Shown: positions 18,288-28,224, counted from the stretch's first letter. The stretch is 64,000 bases of DNA from Mameliella sp. CS4 (GCF_019392335.1 NZ_JAHXRQ010000003.1:124001-188000); one strand, 5' to 3'. Notes: generated by a model from the letters alone, not told the origin. A program made the numbers and translations.

Positions 18288-18755
18288 GTGAAACTGAGCA
18301 CCAAGGGACGCTATGCGATGGTCGCGCTGGCGGATATCGCGCTTCAACCCGCCGGGGACCTGGTGACGCTGGGCGATATCTCGCGTCGGCAGGACGTTTC
18401 GTTGCCGTATCTCGAGCAGCTTTTCGTCAAGTTGCGGCGGGCGGGCCTGGTCGAGTCGGTGCGCGGCCCCGGCGGCGGCTATCGCCTGTCGCGCCCGGCG
18501 ACCGAGATCCGCGTGGTCGACGTGCTGGCTGCCGTGGACGAGACCGTGGACGCGATGCACAAGGGCGCGGGCGCCTCGGGCGCGCTGTCCGGCAGCCGGG
18601 CGCAGTCGCTGACCAACCGGCTGTGGCAGAGCCTTTCGGCGCATGTCTATGTCTTCCTGCACCAGACGCGGCTGTCGGACGTTGTGGACAACACCTTGGC
18701 GCCCTGTCCGGCGGTGCCCACGATCTTTTCCGTGGTGGATGATGACAAGGCGTGA
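18288..18755 (+). CDS. iscR: Rrf2-family Fe-S regulator IscR, single-cysteine type
   Basis: A 155-residue winged-helix repressor. GTG 18288 gives the canonical MKLSTKGRYAMVALADIAL start. The recognition region is VSLPYLEQLFVKLRRAGLV and the wing GPGGGYRLSRP. The three cluster-binding cysteines of E. coli IscR (near 92, 98 and 104) are missing; that segment reads HKGAGASGALSGSRAQSL. The only cysteine is Cys140. Rhodobacter sphaeroides IscR is described as a single-Cys Fe-S regulator, and this protein fits that type. It heads the suf operon and probably autoregulates through the palindrome at 18184. Confidence 0.93.
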   Translation: MKLSTKGRYAMVALADIALQPAGDLVTLGDISRRQDVSLPYLEQLFVKLRRAGLVESVRGPGGGYRLSRPATEIRVVDVLAAVDETVDAMHKGAGASGALSGSRAQSLTNRLWQSLSAHVYVFLHQTRLSDVVDNTLAPCPAVPTIFSVVDDDKA

Positions 18756-18804
18756 TCCAACGGAGCGCCTGCGGCGCGCAGGATCAGGCGGCTGGCGCCG
18801 CCGG

Positions 18805-18850
18805 TTGGGGCGCTGCCCCAAACCCCGAAGTATTTGCAGCCCAAAGAAAC
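18805..18850 (-). repeat. Dispersed intergenic hairpin repeat, copy D (inverted)
   Basis: A hairpin TTGGGGC/GCCCCAA (18805-18821) is followed by ACCCCGAAGTATTTGCAG and CCCAAAGAAAC, the reverse complement of the box order in copy C. It lies inside the iscR-iscS junction and ends where the iscS ribosome-binding site AGGGGG (18851-18856) begins, so it could influence operon read-through or iscS translation. Confidence 0.78.
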
Positions 18851-18863
18851 AGGGGGCGTGGAC

Positions 18864-19913
18864 GTGAGCCGGGTCTACCTGGATCATAACGCCACGACGC
18901 CACTGCGGGCAGAGGCGCGCGCGGCCATGTTGCGCGCGATGGACGTGGTGGGGAACCCGTCCTCCGTCCATGCGGAAGGGCGCGCGGCCAAGGGTCTGGT
19001 CGAGGCGGCGCGGTCCCAGGTGGCAGAGCTGGTGGGCTGCATGGCCAGCCAGGTGGTCTTTACCGGATCGGCCACAGAGGCGGCGGCGCTGGCGGTGGCC
19101 CAGAAGGATCGGCATGGCGGGCGCTTTGCGGCGCTGCCCACGGAACATGACTGCCTGCTGGCCTGGAGCGAGGGGGCAGAGGATGCCGGGCTGCTGGCCG
19201 TCTCTGCCGCCAACAGCGAGACCGGTGTCATGCAGCCCGACCGTAGGGCGGCGGCCAACCGGGACGGGCAGGCCGTGGTCTGCGACATCACCCAGATGGC
19301 GGGCAAGATGCCGGTGCTTTACCCGGAAGGCGGAAAACCCTCCTACATGATTCTGTCCGGACACAAGATCGGTGGTCCCAAGGGGGTGGGCGCCTTGATC
19401 AATTCCACCCGCGACGATCCCGTGCCCATCCTGCGCGGCGGCGGGCAGGAGATGGGCAGGCGGAGCGGAACCGAGAATGTCATCGGCATCGCAGGATTCG
19501 GTGCGGCGGCTGAGGCTGCGCAGCGTGACGTGGCGTCCGGGGCATGGGCGCGGGTCGAAAATCTTAGAAACATTCTAGAAGAATCTCTTGAGGCTGCCTC
19601 AGACATAACTATTTTTGTCGGGAAAGACTCGCCACGACTGCCGAACACCTCTTGCTTTGCCACACCCGGGTGGAAAGGCGAGACGCAGGTGATGCAGATG
19701 GACCTGGCGGGATTTGCGGTCAGCGCCGGCTCGGCCTGTTCCAGCGGCAAGGTTCGCCGCAGCCGGGTGCTGGAGGCGATGGGATACGACGAAGCGACCT
19801 CGGGCGGCGCCATCAGGGTGAGCCTTGGGGTGCAGACGACCGAGGAAGACGTGGCGCGTTTTTGCGCGGCATGGATCGACAAGTACCAGCGGCACCGGGC
19901 ACGGGCCGCGTGA
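18864..19913 (+). CDS. iscS: Cysteine desulfurase, IscS/NifS class
   Basis: A 349-residue PLP enzyme that takes sulfur from cysteine for Fe-S assembly. Visible landmarks are the N-terminal VYLDHNATTP, the PLP lysine Lys168 in SGHKIGGPKGVGAL and the catalytic Cys292 in SAGSACSSGK, the mobile-loop motif of the IscS class. It is about 50 residues shorter than E. coli IscS. GTG 18864 follows AGGGGG at a good distance. Codons 232-257 lie in an AT-rich patch that contains a second operator-like palindrome. A second desulfurase, SufS, closes the operon. Confidence 0.9.
   Translation: MSRVYLDHNATTPLRAEARAAMLRAMDVVGNPSSVHAEGRAAKGLVEAARSQVAELVGCMASQVVFTGSATEAAALAVAQKDRHGGRFAALPTEHDCLLAWSEGAEDAGLLAVSAANSETGVMQPDRRAAANRDGQAVVCDITQMAGKMPVLYPEGGKPSYMILSGHKIGGPKGVGALINSTRDDPVPILRGGGQEMGRRSGTENVIGIAGFGAAAEAAQRDVASGAWARVENLRNILEESLEAASDITIFVGKDSPRLPNTSCFATPGWKGETQVMQMDLAGFAVSAGSACSSGKVRRSRVLEAMGYDEATSGGAIRVSLGVQTTEEDVARFCAAWIDKYQRHRARAA
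19564..19578 (+). promoter_or_regulatory. Operator-like palindrome inside iscS
   Basis: TTAGAA-ACA-TTCTAG is an almost exact repeat of the iscR box, with the same arm sequence and the same three-base spacer. It lies 351 bp before sufB, in an AT-rich stretch of iscS. It may be an internal regulatory site for sufB; no promoter is firmly assigned. Confidence 0.4.
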
Positions 19914-19928
19914 AAGGAAGGAAACCCG

Positions 19929-21461
19929 ATGGCGGCTTTTGAAGACGTGACGGTAAAAGAGGGCGTCGACCAGGAGACGGTTGATGCCGTCAAATCCGTC
20001 GGCACCTACAAGCACGGCTGGGAAACCGACATCGAGATGGAATACGCCCCCAAGGGGCTGACGCCGGACATTGTGCGGTTGATCTCGGAAAAGAATCAAG
20101 AACCCCAGTGGATGACCGACTGGCGCCTGCAGGCCTATGAACGCTGGCTGCAGAAGAAAGAGCCGGACTGGGCCATGGTCGAGTACCCTGAAATCGACTT
20201 TCAGAACCAATATTACTACGCCCGTCCCAAGTCGATGATGGAAAAGCCCAAGTCGCTGGACGAGGTCGATCCCAAGCTGCTGGAAACCTACGAGAAACTG
20301 GGTATTCCGCTGAAGGAACAGATGATCCTGGCGGGGGTCGAGGGCGCCGAGGCCATGCCGGCGGATGCACGCAACAGCGACCGCAAGGTCGCCGTGGATG
20401 CGGTGTTCGACTCCGTGTCGGTGGGCACGACCTTTCAGGCGGAGCTGAAGAAGGCGGGCGTCATCTTCTGCTCGATCTCCGAGGCGATCCGCGAGCATCC
20501 CGAACTGGTCAAGAAATACCTGGGCTCGGTTGTGCCGGTCTCGGACAATTTCTACGCGACGCTGAACTCGGCCGTGTTCTCTGACGGGTCCTTCGTCTAC
20601 GTGCCGCCGGGCGTGCGCTGCCCGATGGAGCTGTCGACCTACTTCCGTATCAACGCGGAAAACACCGGCCAGTTCGAGCGTACACTGATCATCGCCGACA
20701 AGGGCAGCTATGTCAGCTACCTCGAAGGCTGCACCGCGCCGCAGCGCGACACCGCGCAGCTGCACGCGGCGGTGGTCGAGATCATCGTCGAGGAAGATGC
20801 CGAGGTGAAATATTCCACGGTGCAGAACTGGTATCCCGGCAACGAAGAAGGCAAGGGCGGCATCTACAACTTCGTCACCAAGCGCGCCGATTGCCGCGGC
20901 GACCGGGCCAAGGTGATGTGGACGCAGGTCGAAACCGGCTCTGCCGTGACCTGGAAATACCCCTCCTGCATCCTGCGTGGCAATGAAAGCCAGGGCGAGT
21001 TTTATTCGATTGCCATCACCAACAACCACCAGCAGGCCGATACCGGCACCAAGATGATCCACCTGGGCAAGGATACGCGGTCGCGCATCGTCTCCAAGGG
21101 GATCAGCGCGGGCGTGGCGCAGAACACCTATCGCGGGCTGGTGTCCATGCACCCCAAGGCAAAGAATTCGCGCAACTACACCCAGTGCGACTCTCTGCTG
21201 ATCGGGGATAAATGCGGGGCGCATACGGTCCCCTATATCGAGGTCAAGAACAACTCGAGCCGGGTGGAGCACGAGGCGACGACGTCGAAAGTGGACGACG
21301 ACCAGCTGTTCTATTGCCGCCAGCGTGGCATGGACGAGGAAGAGGCCGTGGCCCTGGTGGTCAACGGGTTCTGCCGCGACGTGCTGCAGGCGCTGCCGAT
21401 GGAGTTTGCCATGGAAGCTCAGCAACTCGTGGCGATCTCGCTTGAAGGGTCGGTGGGGTGA
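19929..21461 (+). CDS. sufB: Fe-S assembly scaffold protein SufB
   Basis: A 510-residue SufB, the scaffold of the SufBCD complex on which clusters form in the cytosol. Recognisable segments include [19 protein letters not shown], the long beta-helix core (PLEMSTYFR-like [26 protein letters not shown]) and the conserved C-terminal [20 protein letters not shown]. The conserved cysteine is in [11 protein letters not shown]. It starts 15 bp after iscS, and its stop overlaps the GTG of a small exported-protein frame. Confidence 0.97.
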   Translation: MAAFEDVTVKEGVDQETVDAVKSVGTYKHGWETDIEMEYAPKGLTPDIVRLISEKNQEPQWMTDWRLQAYERWLQKKEPDWAMVEYPEIDFQNQYYYARPKSMMEKPKSLDEVDPKLLETYEKLGIPLKEQMILAGVEGAEAMPADARNSDRKVAVDAVFDSVSVGTTFQAELKKAGVIFCSISEAIREHPELVKKYLGSVVPVSDNFYATLNSAVFSDGSFVYVPPGVRCPMELSTYFRINAENTGQFERTLIIADKGSYVSYLEGCTAPQRDTAQLHAAVVEIIVEEDAEVKYSTVQNWYPGNEEGKGGIYNFVTKRADCRGDRAKVMWTQVETGSAVTWKYPSCILRGNESQGEFYSIAITNNHQQADTGTKMIHLGKDTRSRIVSKGISAGVAQNTYRGLVSMHPKAKNSRNYTQCDSLLIGDKCGAHTVPYIEVKNNSSRVEHEATTSKVDDDQLFYCRQRGMDEEEAVALVVNGFCRDVLQALPMEFAMEAQQLVAISLEGSVG

Positions 21462-21670
21462 GCCTGCGCGGTGCGGGCAAAGCCGTTCTGCTGCTGGCTG
21501 GCATCATGATGCTGGTCAGCGGTGTCGGCTGGCAGGAACCGGCGCTGGCCGCCGGGCCGCGCTTTGATCCGCCGCTCTTGCCCGGTCTGGACGTGGTGCG
21601 CGCGCAAGAGATCCGGGACTGTTTTGCGCCTGTGTTCCTGCCGCGCTCTTGCGGCTGGTGGCTGTGGTGA
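21458..21670 (+). CDS. Small putative exported protein between sufB and sufC
   Basis: A 70-residue frame beginning at a GTG that overlaps the sufB stop (GTGA), an arrangement suited to translational coupling. The first 32 residues look like a signal peptide or membrane helix ([17 protein letters not shown], then PALAA). The remainder is short with two cysteines ([16 protein letters not shown]). No family is recognised. It could be a real small gene or a chance frame in the sufB-sufC spacer. Confidence 0.45.
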   Translation: MSLRGAGKAVLLLAGIMMLVSGVGWQEPALAAGPRFDPPLLPGLDVVRAQEIRDCFAPVFLPRSCGWWLW

Positions 21671-21689
21671 CACCCGAGGGAATGACGTT

Positions 21690-21707
21690 TTCGGGCCTCA
21701 GCCCGAA
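21690..21707 (+). promoter_or_regulatory. Hairpin in the sufB-sufC spacer
   Basis: TTCGGGC-CTCA-GCCCGAA is a perfect seven-bp stem with a four-base loop. It is not followed by a T-run, so it is more likely an mRNA stability or attenuation element than a full terminator. Confidence 0.4.
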
Positions 21708-21810
21708 TGATAAAGTTTTCAATAAGATGCTGATGGTTTCGGCCTCTGGCACCGCAGCGGCGATCAGCTGAAGGATTGCCCGGGTGCCGTGCCGAGGGAA
21801 AGGGAAGAAA

Positions 21811-22566
21811 ATGCTGGAAATCAAGAACCTGCACGTCAAACTTGAAGAAGAAGACAAGCAGATCCTCAAGGGTGTCGACCTGACCGTCGAGGCAGGCAAG
21901 GTGCATGCGATCATGGGGCCGAACGGCTCGGGCAAGTCGACCCTGTCCTATGTCCTGTCGGGCCGCGACGGCTATGAGGTCACCGACGGCTCTGCCACCC
22001 TCTTGGGGGAGGACCTGCTGGACATGGAGGTCGAGGACCGCGCCGCCGCCGGCCTCTTCCTGGCGTTCCAGTACCCGGTCGAGATCCCGGGCGTGGGCAA
22101 CATGACCTTCCTGCGCACAGCCGTGAACGCACAGCGCAAGGCGCGCGGCGAGGAGGAAATGTCTTCCGCCGAGTTCCTCAAGGTGATCCGCGCCAGGGCC
22201 AAGGACCTGAAAATCGACGCCGAGATGCTCAAGCGCCCCGTGAACGTCGGCTTCTCGGGCGGTGAGAAGAAGCGCAATGAGATCCTGCAGATGGCCATGC
22301 TGGAACCCAAGATGTGCATCCTGGACGAGACCGACTCGGGCCTGGACGTGGACGCCATGAAGCTGGTGGCCGACGGTGTGAACGCGCTGCGCGACGAGGG
22401 CCGGGGTTTCCTGGTCATCACTCACTACCAGCGGCTTCTGGACCACATCAAGCCGGACGTGGTGCACATCATGGCCAATGGCCGGATCATCAAGACCGGC
22501 GGTCCCGAGCTGGCACTTGAGGTCGAACAGAACGGCTATGCCGACATCCTCGAGGAGGTGGCGTAA
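21811..22566 (+). CDS. sufC: Fe-S assembly ATPase SufC
   Basis: A 251-residue ABC-type ATPase that powers the SufBCD scaffold rather than transport. Walker A is GPNGSGKST, the Q-loop region AFQYPVEIPG is typical of SufC, the signature is FSGGEKKRNE, and Walker B is CILDETDSGLD. The Asp in DETDSGLD marks the SufC subfamily. ATG 21811 follows GGGAAAGGGAAG. Its stop overlaps the sufD start by one base. Confidence 0.97.
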   Translation: MLEIKNLHVKLEEEDKQILKGVDLTVEAGKVHAIMGPNGSGKSTLSYVLSGRDGYEVTDGSATLLGEDLLDMEVEDRAAAGLFLAFQYPVEIPGVGNMTFLRTAVNAQRKARGEEEMSSAEFLKVIRARAKDLKIDAEMLKRPVNVGFSGGEKKRNEILQMAMLEPKMCILDETDSGLDVDAMKLVADGVNALRDEGRGFLVITHYQRLLDHIKPDVVHIMANGRIIKTGGPELALEVEQNGYADILEEVA

Positions 22567-23843
22567 TGGCATTGCCGCAGGCGAAACAGGACGCAACCGA
22601 GGCGCGGATCACGGCGCTGAGCCTGCCCGAAGGCGGCTGGGCCGATCCGGCGCGGCGCGATGCGCTGGCGCGGGTGCGGGCGATGGGCCTGCCCAATGCG
22701 CGCGACGAGTACTGGAAGTTTACCCGGCCCGACACGCTGGTGGCCGCCGAAGCACCGGCTGCGGCGACGATGGACAGCGGTGAGGCGCCACTGTTTGACA
22801 GCCGCGACCGGCTCAAGCTGGTGTTTGTCGATGGTGTCTTCTCGCCCGAGGAGTCGGATGACCTGAGCCTTGAAGGTGTGACCATCGACCGCTTGGCCGA
22901 GGCGAAAGACATCCATTGGGCCAAGGACTTGTATGGCGTTCTTGAGGCGCGGGCGCAGAGCCCCGTGGCGCGGCCGCTGGCGGCGCTGAACACCGCCTTC
23001 GCCAGCGACGGCTTGCTGATCCACGTGACCGGCAAACCGTCCAAGCCGATCAGCCTGATCTACCGTCATGTGTCGGACAGGTCCGATGCGATCCTGCATC
23101 ACGTGGTCAAGGTCGATCCGGGTGCCGAGGCGACGATCCTTGAAAACGGACCCGCCGCCGCGCGCTTCAACAAGTGCATGGAGGTCGACGTGGCCGAGGG
23201 CGCCTGCCTGCACCACATCCGTGCGCAGGGCCGCGACCATGAACGCCGCGCCGCCACGCATATCTTTGCGCGGCTGGAGAAGGAAAGCGTTTTCAAGAGC
23301 TTCACGCTCACTGTGAATGGCGCCATGACCCGCAACGAGGTGGTGGTCGAATTCACCGGCGACGATGCGGTGGCCCATGTCGCGGGCGCCTGCATGGGCG
23401 ACGGCGATTTCCACCATGACGACACGGTCTTTGTGACCCATGACGCGGTGAACTGCGAAAGCCGCCAGGTCTTCAAGAAGGTGCTGCGCAACGGTGCGAC
23501 AGGTGTCTTCCAGGGCAAGATCCTGGTGAAACCGGACGCACAAAAGACCGACGGCTACCAGATCAGCCAGTCGCTGCTGCTGGATGGGGACAGCCAGTTC
23601 CTCGCCAAGCCCGAGCTGGAAATCTACGCTGATGACGTGGCCTGTTCGCATGGGTCCACCAGCGGGGCCATCGACGAGGACGGTTTGTTCTACCTGCGGG
23701 CGCGCGGCGTGCCGCGTGGGACCGCCGAGGACCTGCTGACCATCGCCTTTATCGCCGAAGCGGTGCAGGAGGTCGAAGACGAGAGCCTGCAAGAAGACCT
23801 GGTCGAGCGGGTTGCCGGCTGGCTGGCACGCCGGCGCGACTGA
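22566..23843 (+). CDS. sufD: Fe-S assembly protein SufD
   Basis: A 425-residue SufD, the partner of SufB in the SufBC2D complex, needed for iron acquisition. The N-terminal half (RVRAMGLPNARDEYWKFTRP) is typical. The C-terminal half repeats the SufB beta-helix, with FQGKILVKPDAQKTDGYQ, SQFLAKPELEIYADDVACSHG and the conserved His in ACSHGSTSGAID. It overlaps sufC and runs into a YIP1-like gene after 3 bp. Confidence 0.96.
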   Translation: MALPQAKQDATEARITALSLPEGGWADPARRDALARVRAMGLPNARDEYWKFTRPDTLVAAEAPAAATMDSGEAPLFDSRDRLKLVFVDGVFSPEESDDLSLEGVTIDRLAEAKDIHWAKDLYGVLEARAQSPVARPLAALNTAFASDGLLIHVTGKPSKPISLIYRHVSDRSDAILHHVVKVDPGAEATILENGPAAARFNKCMEVDVAEGACLHHIRAQGRDHERRAATHIFARLEKESVFKSFTLTVNGAMTRNEVVVEFTGDDAVAHVAGACMGDGDFHHDDTVFVTHDAVNCESRQVFKKVLRNGATGVFQGKILVKPDAQKTDGYQISQSLLLDGDSQFLAKPELEIYADDVACSHGSTSGAIDEDGLFYLRARGVPRGTAEDLLTIAFIAEAVQEVEDESLQEDLVERVAGWLARRRD

Positions 23844-23846
23844 GCC

Positions 23847-24347
23847 TTGAGCGTCACGACGGATATCGCTGCCAGCTATCGCGGGCCGGGCAAGGTCCTG
23901 CGCGCGCAGCTGGCGCGCGGGGCGCATGAGCCGCGTGCGCTGGCCTACCTGATGGGGGCCTGCGGCGTTATGTTCGTCGCGCAATGGCCGCGCCTCGCCC
24001 GCGAGGCGCACCTGCAGGACACCGAACTGCAACCTGCGCTTGGTGGTGCCCTGTTGGCGACGCTGATCTTTCTGCCGCTGATCTTTTACCTGATCGCGGG
24101 ACTGAGCCAGCTGGTCGCGCGCGCCATAGGCCGTCCGATCGAGGGCTACGGCACGCGGCTGGCGTTGTTCTGGGCGCTGCTGGCGGCCTCGCCGCTGGCG
24201 CTGCTCAACGGGTTGGTGGCCGGGTTCATCGGGCCGGGGGGCGCTTTGACGCTGGTCGGCATCCTGTGGTTCGCGGCCTTCCTGTGGTTCTGGAGCAGCG
24301 GGTTGCGCGAGGCGCGGCGCCTGAACGCCGGGGCGGAACCGGCGTGA
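23847..24347 (+). CDS. YIP1-family membrane protein, first of two
   Basis: A 166-residue protein starting at TTG 23847, only 3 bp after sufD. It has four to five hydrophobic helices (ALGGALLATLIFLPLIFYLIA, ALFWALLAASPLALLNGLVAG, LTLVGILWFAAFLWFWSSG). The pattern matches YIP1-type integral membrane proteins, whose bacterial role is unknown. It overlaps the next YIP1-like gene (GTGA) and lies inside the suf operon, so it must be co-expressed with Fe-S assembly proteins. Confidence 0.75.
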   Translation: MSVTTDIAASYRGPGKVLRAQLARGAHEPRALAYLMGACGVMFVAQWPRLAREAHLQDTELQPALGGALLATLIFLPLIFYLIAGLSQLVARAIGRPIEGYGTRLALFWALLAASPLALLNGLVAGFIGPGGALTLVGILWFAAFLWFWSSGLREARRLNAGAEPA

Positions 24348-24920
24348 CCTTGGACGGGTTCCTGAAACTGGCGCTGCAAAGCGTGACGAACCCGCGCGAG
24401 GTTGCGGCGCTGCTCTTGTCGATCCGCCCCAACCGCGAGGCGCTGTTGACCGGCTTCGCTCTGGTGGTGGTTCTGAACGCGCTTCTCTATGGCCTGTCGA
24501 CCCTGCTGGACCCGACCGGCGCGCCCGGATTCATCGGCGGGCCGGTCAGTTTCCTGGTGATGCAGGGACTGGCCCTGGCGGCGGTGATCCTGTCCCTGAC
24601 CTGGATGGGGCGGCTGTTCGGCGGGCGTGCGCGGGTCGAGGAAATCGCGCTGGTGATGATCTGGATGCAGGGTTTGCGGGTACTGGTTCAGGCAGCCACG
24701 CTGCTGGTGGTGCCGGTCTCTCTGGCGCTGGCCGGGCTGGTCACAATGGCGGCGACCGCGCTTGGCGTCTGGATCGCCGTGAATTTTCTGGACGAGGCGC
24801 ATGAACTGCGCAGCCTCTTGCGTGCTCTGGCCGTCTTGGTATTGGGCATGCTGGCGATGGCCTTTGCGGTCTCGCTGATACTGACCCTGGCCGGGGTCAC
24901 ACCGGAAGGGATGTTGGACA

Positions 24921-24928
<8 letters not shown>
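24344..24928 (+). CDS. YIP1-family membrane protein, second of two
   Basis: A 194-residue membrane protein with a GTG start overlapping the previous stop. The soluble N-terminus (LALQSVTNPREVAALLLSI) is the conserved YIP1-domain leader seen in Rhodobacterales, followed by five hydrophobic helices and the charged motif NFLDEAHELRSLLRAL. The end overlaps the sufS start by 8 bp. The two neighbouring proteins are different enough to form a heteromeric membrane complex; this is inference. Confidence 0.78.
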
Positions 24929-26141
<1,213 letters not shown>

Positions 26142-26255
26142 ACGCCGTCAAAACGGGCAGTGCCGCAGCGGAACGGGTTATTTTCGCGGCAGGCGGTTCA
26201 ATTCCGGGCCGGGTCTTGGCAGGTTGCGCGGGACGCAACAACCTCGGAGACCCGC

Positions 26256-27266
26256 ATGCCCCTATTGACCGAAGCCGACGAGATTTCGCAGATCGCATTT
26301 GGATTCATGGGCTCGAAGGCGCTTTTCGCCGCGCTCGAGCTCGATGTCTTCACCCATCTTGCCAAGGGCGCCATGACGGCCAGAGAGATGGCCGCCGCCG
26401 CCGAGATGCACGAGGATCGCGCGATGACGCTGCTCACGGCGCTGGCGGGCATGGGGTTGGTCGCGGTCGAGGAGGCGCGGTTTTCCAATGCGCCCGCGGC
26501 CGAGGCTTTCCTGGTGCATGGGGCGAAATACGATTTCTCCGACTACCTGCGCCTGCAGGTGGGCAAGCAGATGTACCCGCTCATGGAACAGCTTGAAGGC
26601 GCGCTCTCGGGCGAGATGGACGAGGATGCCACGGCCTCTTACGCCGACTGGTTTTCCGATCCGGCCGAGGCGCGGCTCTATTCCGAAAGCCAGCACGCCG
26701 GTTCGCTGGGTCCGGCGCGGCAACTGGCCCGGTCGCTGGACCTGGGCGGCAAGAAAAAGATGCTGGACGTGGGCGGTGGCACCGCGGCCTTCGACATCAC
26801 CCTGTGCAAGAAGAATCCCGAGCTGACGGCCACGGTGCTGGAATTCCCCAATGTCGCCAAGCTGGGACGGGAATACGTCGAGAAGGCGGGGCTTTCCGAC
26901 CGGATCACCTATCTCGAAGGCAACGCGCTGGAAACGCCCTGGCCCGAAGGACAGGACGTGGTGCTGATGTCCTACCTCTTTTCCGGTGTCCCGGGAGAAA
27001 CCCACGCCGGGCTGATCGCCCAGGCCTTCAAGGTGCTGAACCCCGGCGGGGTGGTTCTGGTCCATGACTTTATCGTCAACGAGGACCGCACCGGCCCGGG
27101 CCTCGCGGCGCTCTGGCAGCTGCAGCACACGGCCTTCACGCCCGAGGCCCGGTCGCTGGACGCCGGCTGGCTGGAAGGGGCGCTGGCAGCGGCGGGTTTC
27201 CAGGACGTGAGCGTTGGCGCGATGATCCCCGAGATGACCATGCTGGCGCAGGGCAAGAAGCCCTGA
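26256..27266 (+). CDS. SAM-dependent methyltransferase (dimerisation domain + Methyltransf_2)
   Basis: A 336-residue class-I methyltransferase with an N-terminal winged-helix dimerisation domain (about 8-95: [20 protein letters not shown]) and a C-terminal Rossmann domain. The SAM site is [12 protein letters not shown], with the acidic loop [14 protein letters not shown]. The usual KxVLHDW segment of plant-type O-methyltransferases is replaced by [13 protein letters not shown], so the substrate is unlikely to be a typical phenol. Length and lineage would fit DsyB, the DMSP-synthesis S-methyltransferase of marine alphaproteobacteria, but I cannot confirm this. A CrtF/acetylserotonin-like enzyme is the alternative. 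ATG 26256 follows CGGAG. Confidence 0.85.
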   Translation: MPLLTEADEISQIAFGFMGSKALFAALELDVFTHLAKGAMTAREMAAAAEMHEDRAMTLLTALAGMGLVAVEEARFSNAPAAEAFLVHGAKYDFSDYLRLQVGKQMYPLMEQLEGALSGEMDEDATASYADWFSDPAEARLYSESQHAGSLGPARQLARSLDLGGKKKMLDVGGGTAAFDITLCKKNPELTATVLEFPNVAKLGREYVEKAGLSDRITYLEGNALETPWPEGQDVVLMSYLFSGVPGETHAGLIAQAFKVLNPGGVVLVHDFIVNEDRTGPGLAALWQLQHTAFTPEARSLDAGWLEGALAAAGFQDVSVGAMIPEMTMLAQGKKP

Positions 27267-27275
27267 CGCTTTTGC

Positions 27276-27303
27276 GCCCGCACCCCATTGCGGCGGTGCG
27301 GGC
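27276..27303 (+). terminator. Hairpin terminator after the methyltransferase gene
   Basis: GCCCGCACC (27276-27284) pairs perfectly with GGTGCGGGC (27295-27303) over a ten-base loop, 10 bp after the stop. No T-run follows. It separates the gene from tRNA-Arg. Confidence 0.6.
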
Positions 27304-27326
27304 GAGCGGTTATAGACAGCCGCGAA

Positions 27327-27403
<77 letters not shown>

Positions 27404-27611
27404 TTTCAATGGACAAATCAATTGCCGAGAGGGACGGACCTGTAGAAGGTCGGTGCTTCCGTTCAATAGTGGCGCAAGCAGGCGGAGTGTCGCATCGCGT
27501 TGACACAGTACGCCGCCTCATCGGGTCGTTCACGAGACGCCAAGATCGAAGCCGCGCGCCTTCATAGTTCTGGGTCACTGCTCGTTTGCCAGTGTCACAA
27601 TGCGCTCCGGC

Positions 27612-27945
27612 GATGCCCGCCCCCTGTCTGAACGAGGCCATCGCCACCTGGTCAAACATCCGGTCGGACAGCCGGCGGCGCAGGAACAGGATTGGCATTG
27701 CCATCCGCCTACCAACATAGCGCGGTTTTCGGTTTCGCGATTCCAGCGTGCGCATCAGCAGATCGGTGATCATCTTTGGCCCCGGCAGCTTGCCGAGCGC
27801 CTCTTGCGCCTTCGCAAATGCTGTCATCAACCCAGCAAAAGGGCCCGGCCTGCGGCCTCCTTAGACGCAATCCCGCTCCATTCGGAAGCGATCCCGCCCG
27901 GCTCGATCACCACCACCGAACTGACGGGTATCGCCAGCTGCACCG
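27612..27945 (-). pseudogene. Broken short-chain dehydrogenase, C-terminal fragments only
   Basis: Two minus-strand fragments in different frames look like the C-terminal half of a classical SDR. One (about 27833-27945) has VVVIEPGGIASEWSGIA, the beta-6 motif after the active site. The other (27615-27830) has [29 protein letters not shown] and [10 protein letters not shown], the C-terminal helix region. The Rossmann GxxxGxG and the YxxxK active site are absent, so the gene is truncated and frameshifted. The 5' part was probably lost at the junction with the IS remnant. Confidence 0.6.
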
Positions 27946-27972
27946 CTTGCTGGGGCGAGAGGACCTGCAAGT

Positions 27973-28224
27973 GAACTGGAAGAGCCGTACCGCATCTACC
28001 GCGAAGAGGGGCTGACCGCGCGCACCTATCTCCATCCCGCAAGGGCCGAACCAGCGGTGATCCCTGGACTTCGTCTCAGACAGTCTGTCGGGCGGGCGTC
28101 GGTTCCGTGTGCTCTGCGTCATCGATGACTTCAGCCGGGAATGCCTGGCCTGCGTGGTCGACACGGCGTTATCCGGTCAGCGGGTTGCCCGTGAACTCGA
28201 CAACATCGCCCGGGCGCGGGAGAT
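27973..28224 (+). mobile_element. Decayed IS3-family transposase (OrfB) remnant
   Basis: A plus-strand fragment reads ELEEPYRIYREEGLTAR, then in another frame (from 28049) NQR-stop-SLDFVSDSL, RRFRVLCVIDDFSRECL and SGQRVARELDNIARAR. This is the integrase core of an IS3-family OrfB, with two DDE aspartates in SLDFVSD and VIDDFSREC. The conserved Trp of NQRWSLDF is now TGA (28058-28060). The N-terminal half, OrfA, the C-terminal Glu region and clear terminal inverted repeats are not visible. Confidence 0.75.

Noticed and set aside
21682..21771. A 29-codon open frame between the small exported ORF and sufC
   Set aside because: The GAGGG before its ATG is too close for a ribosome-binding site and the frame covers the hairpin; no independent support.
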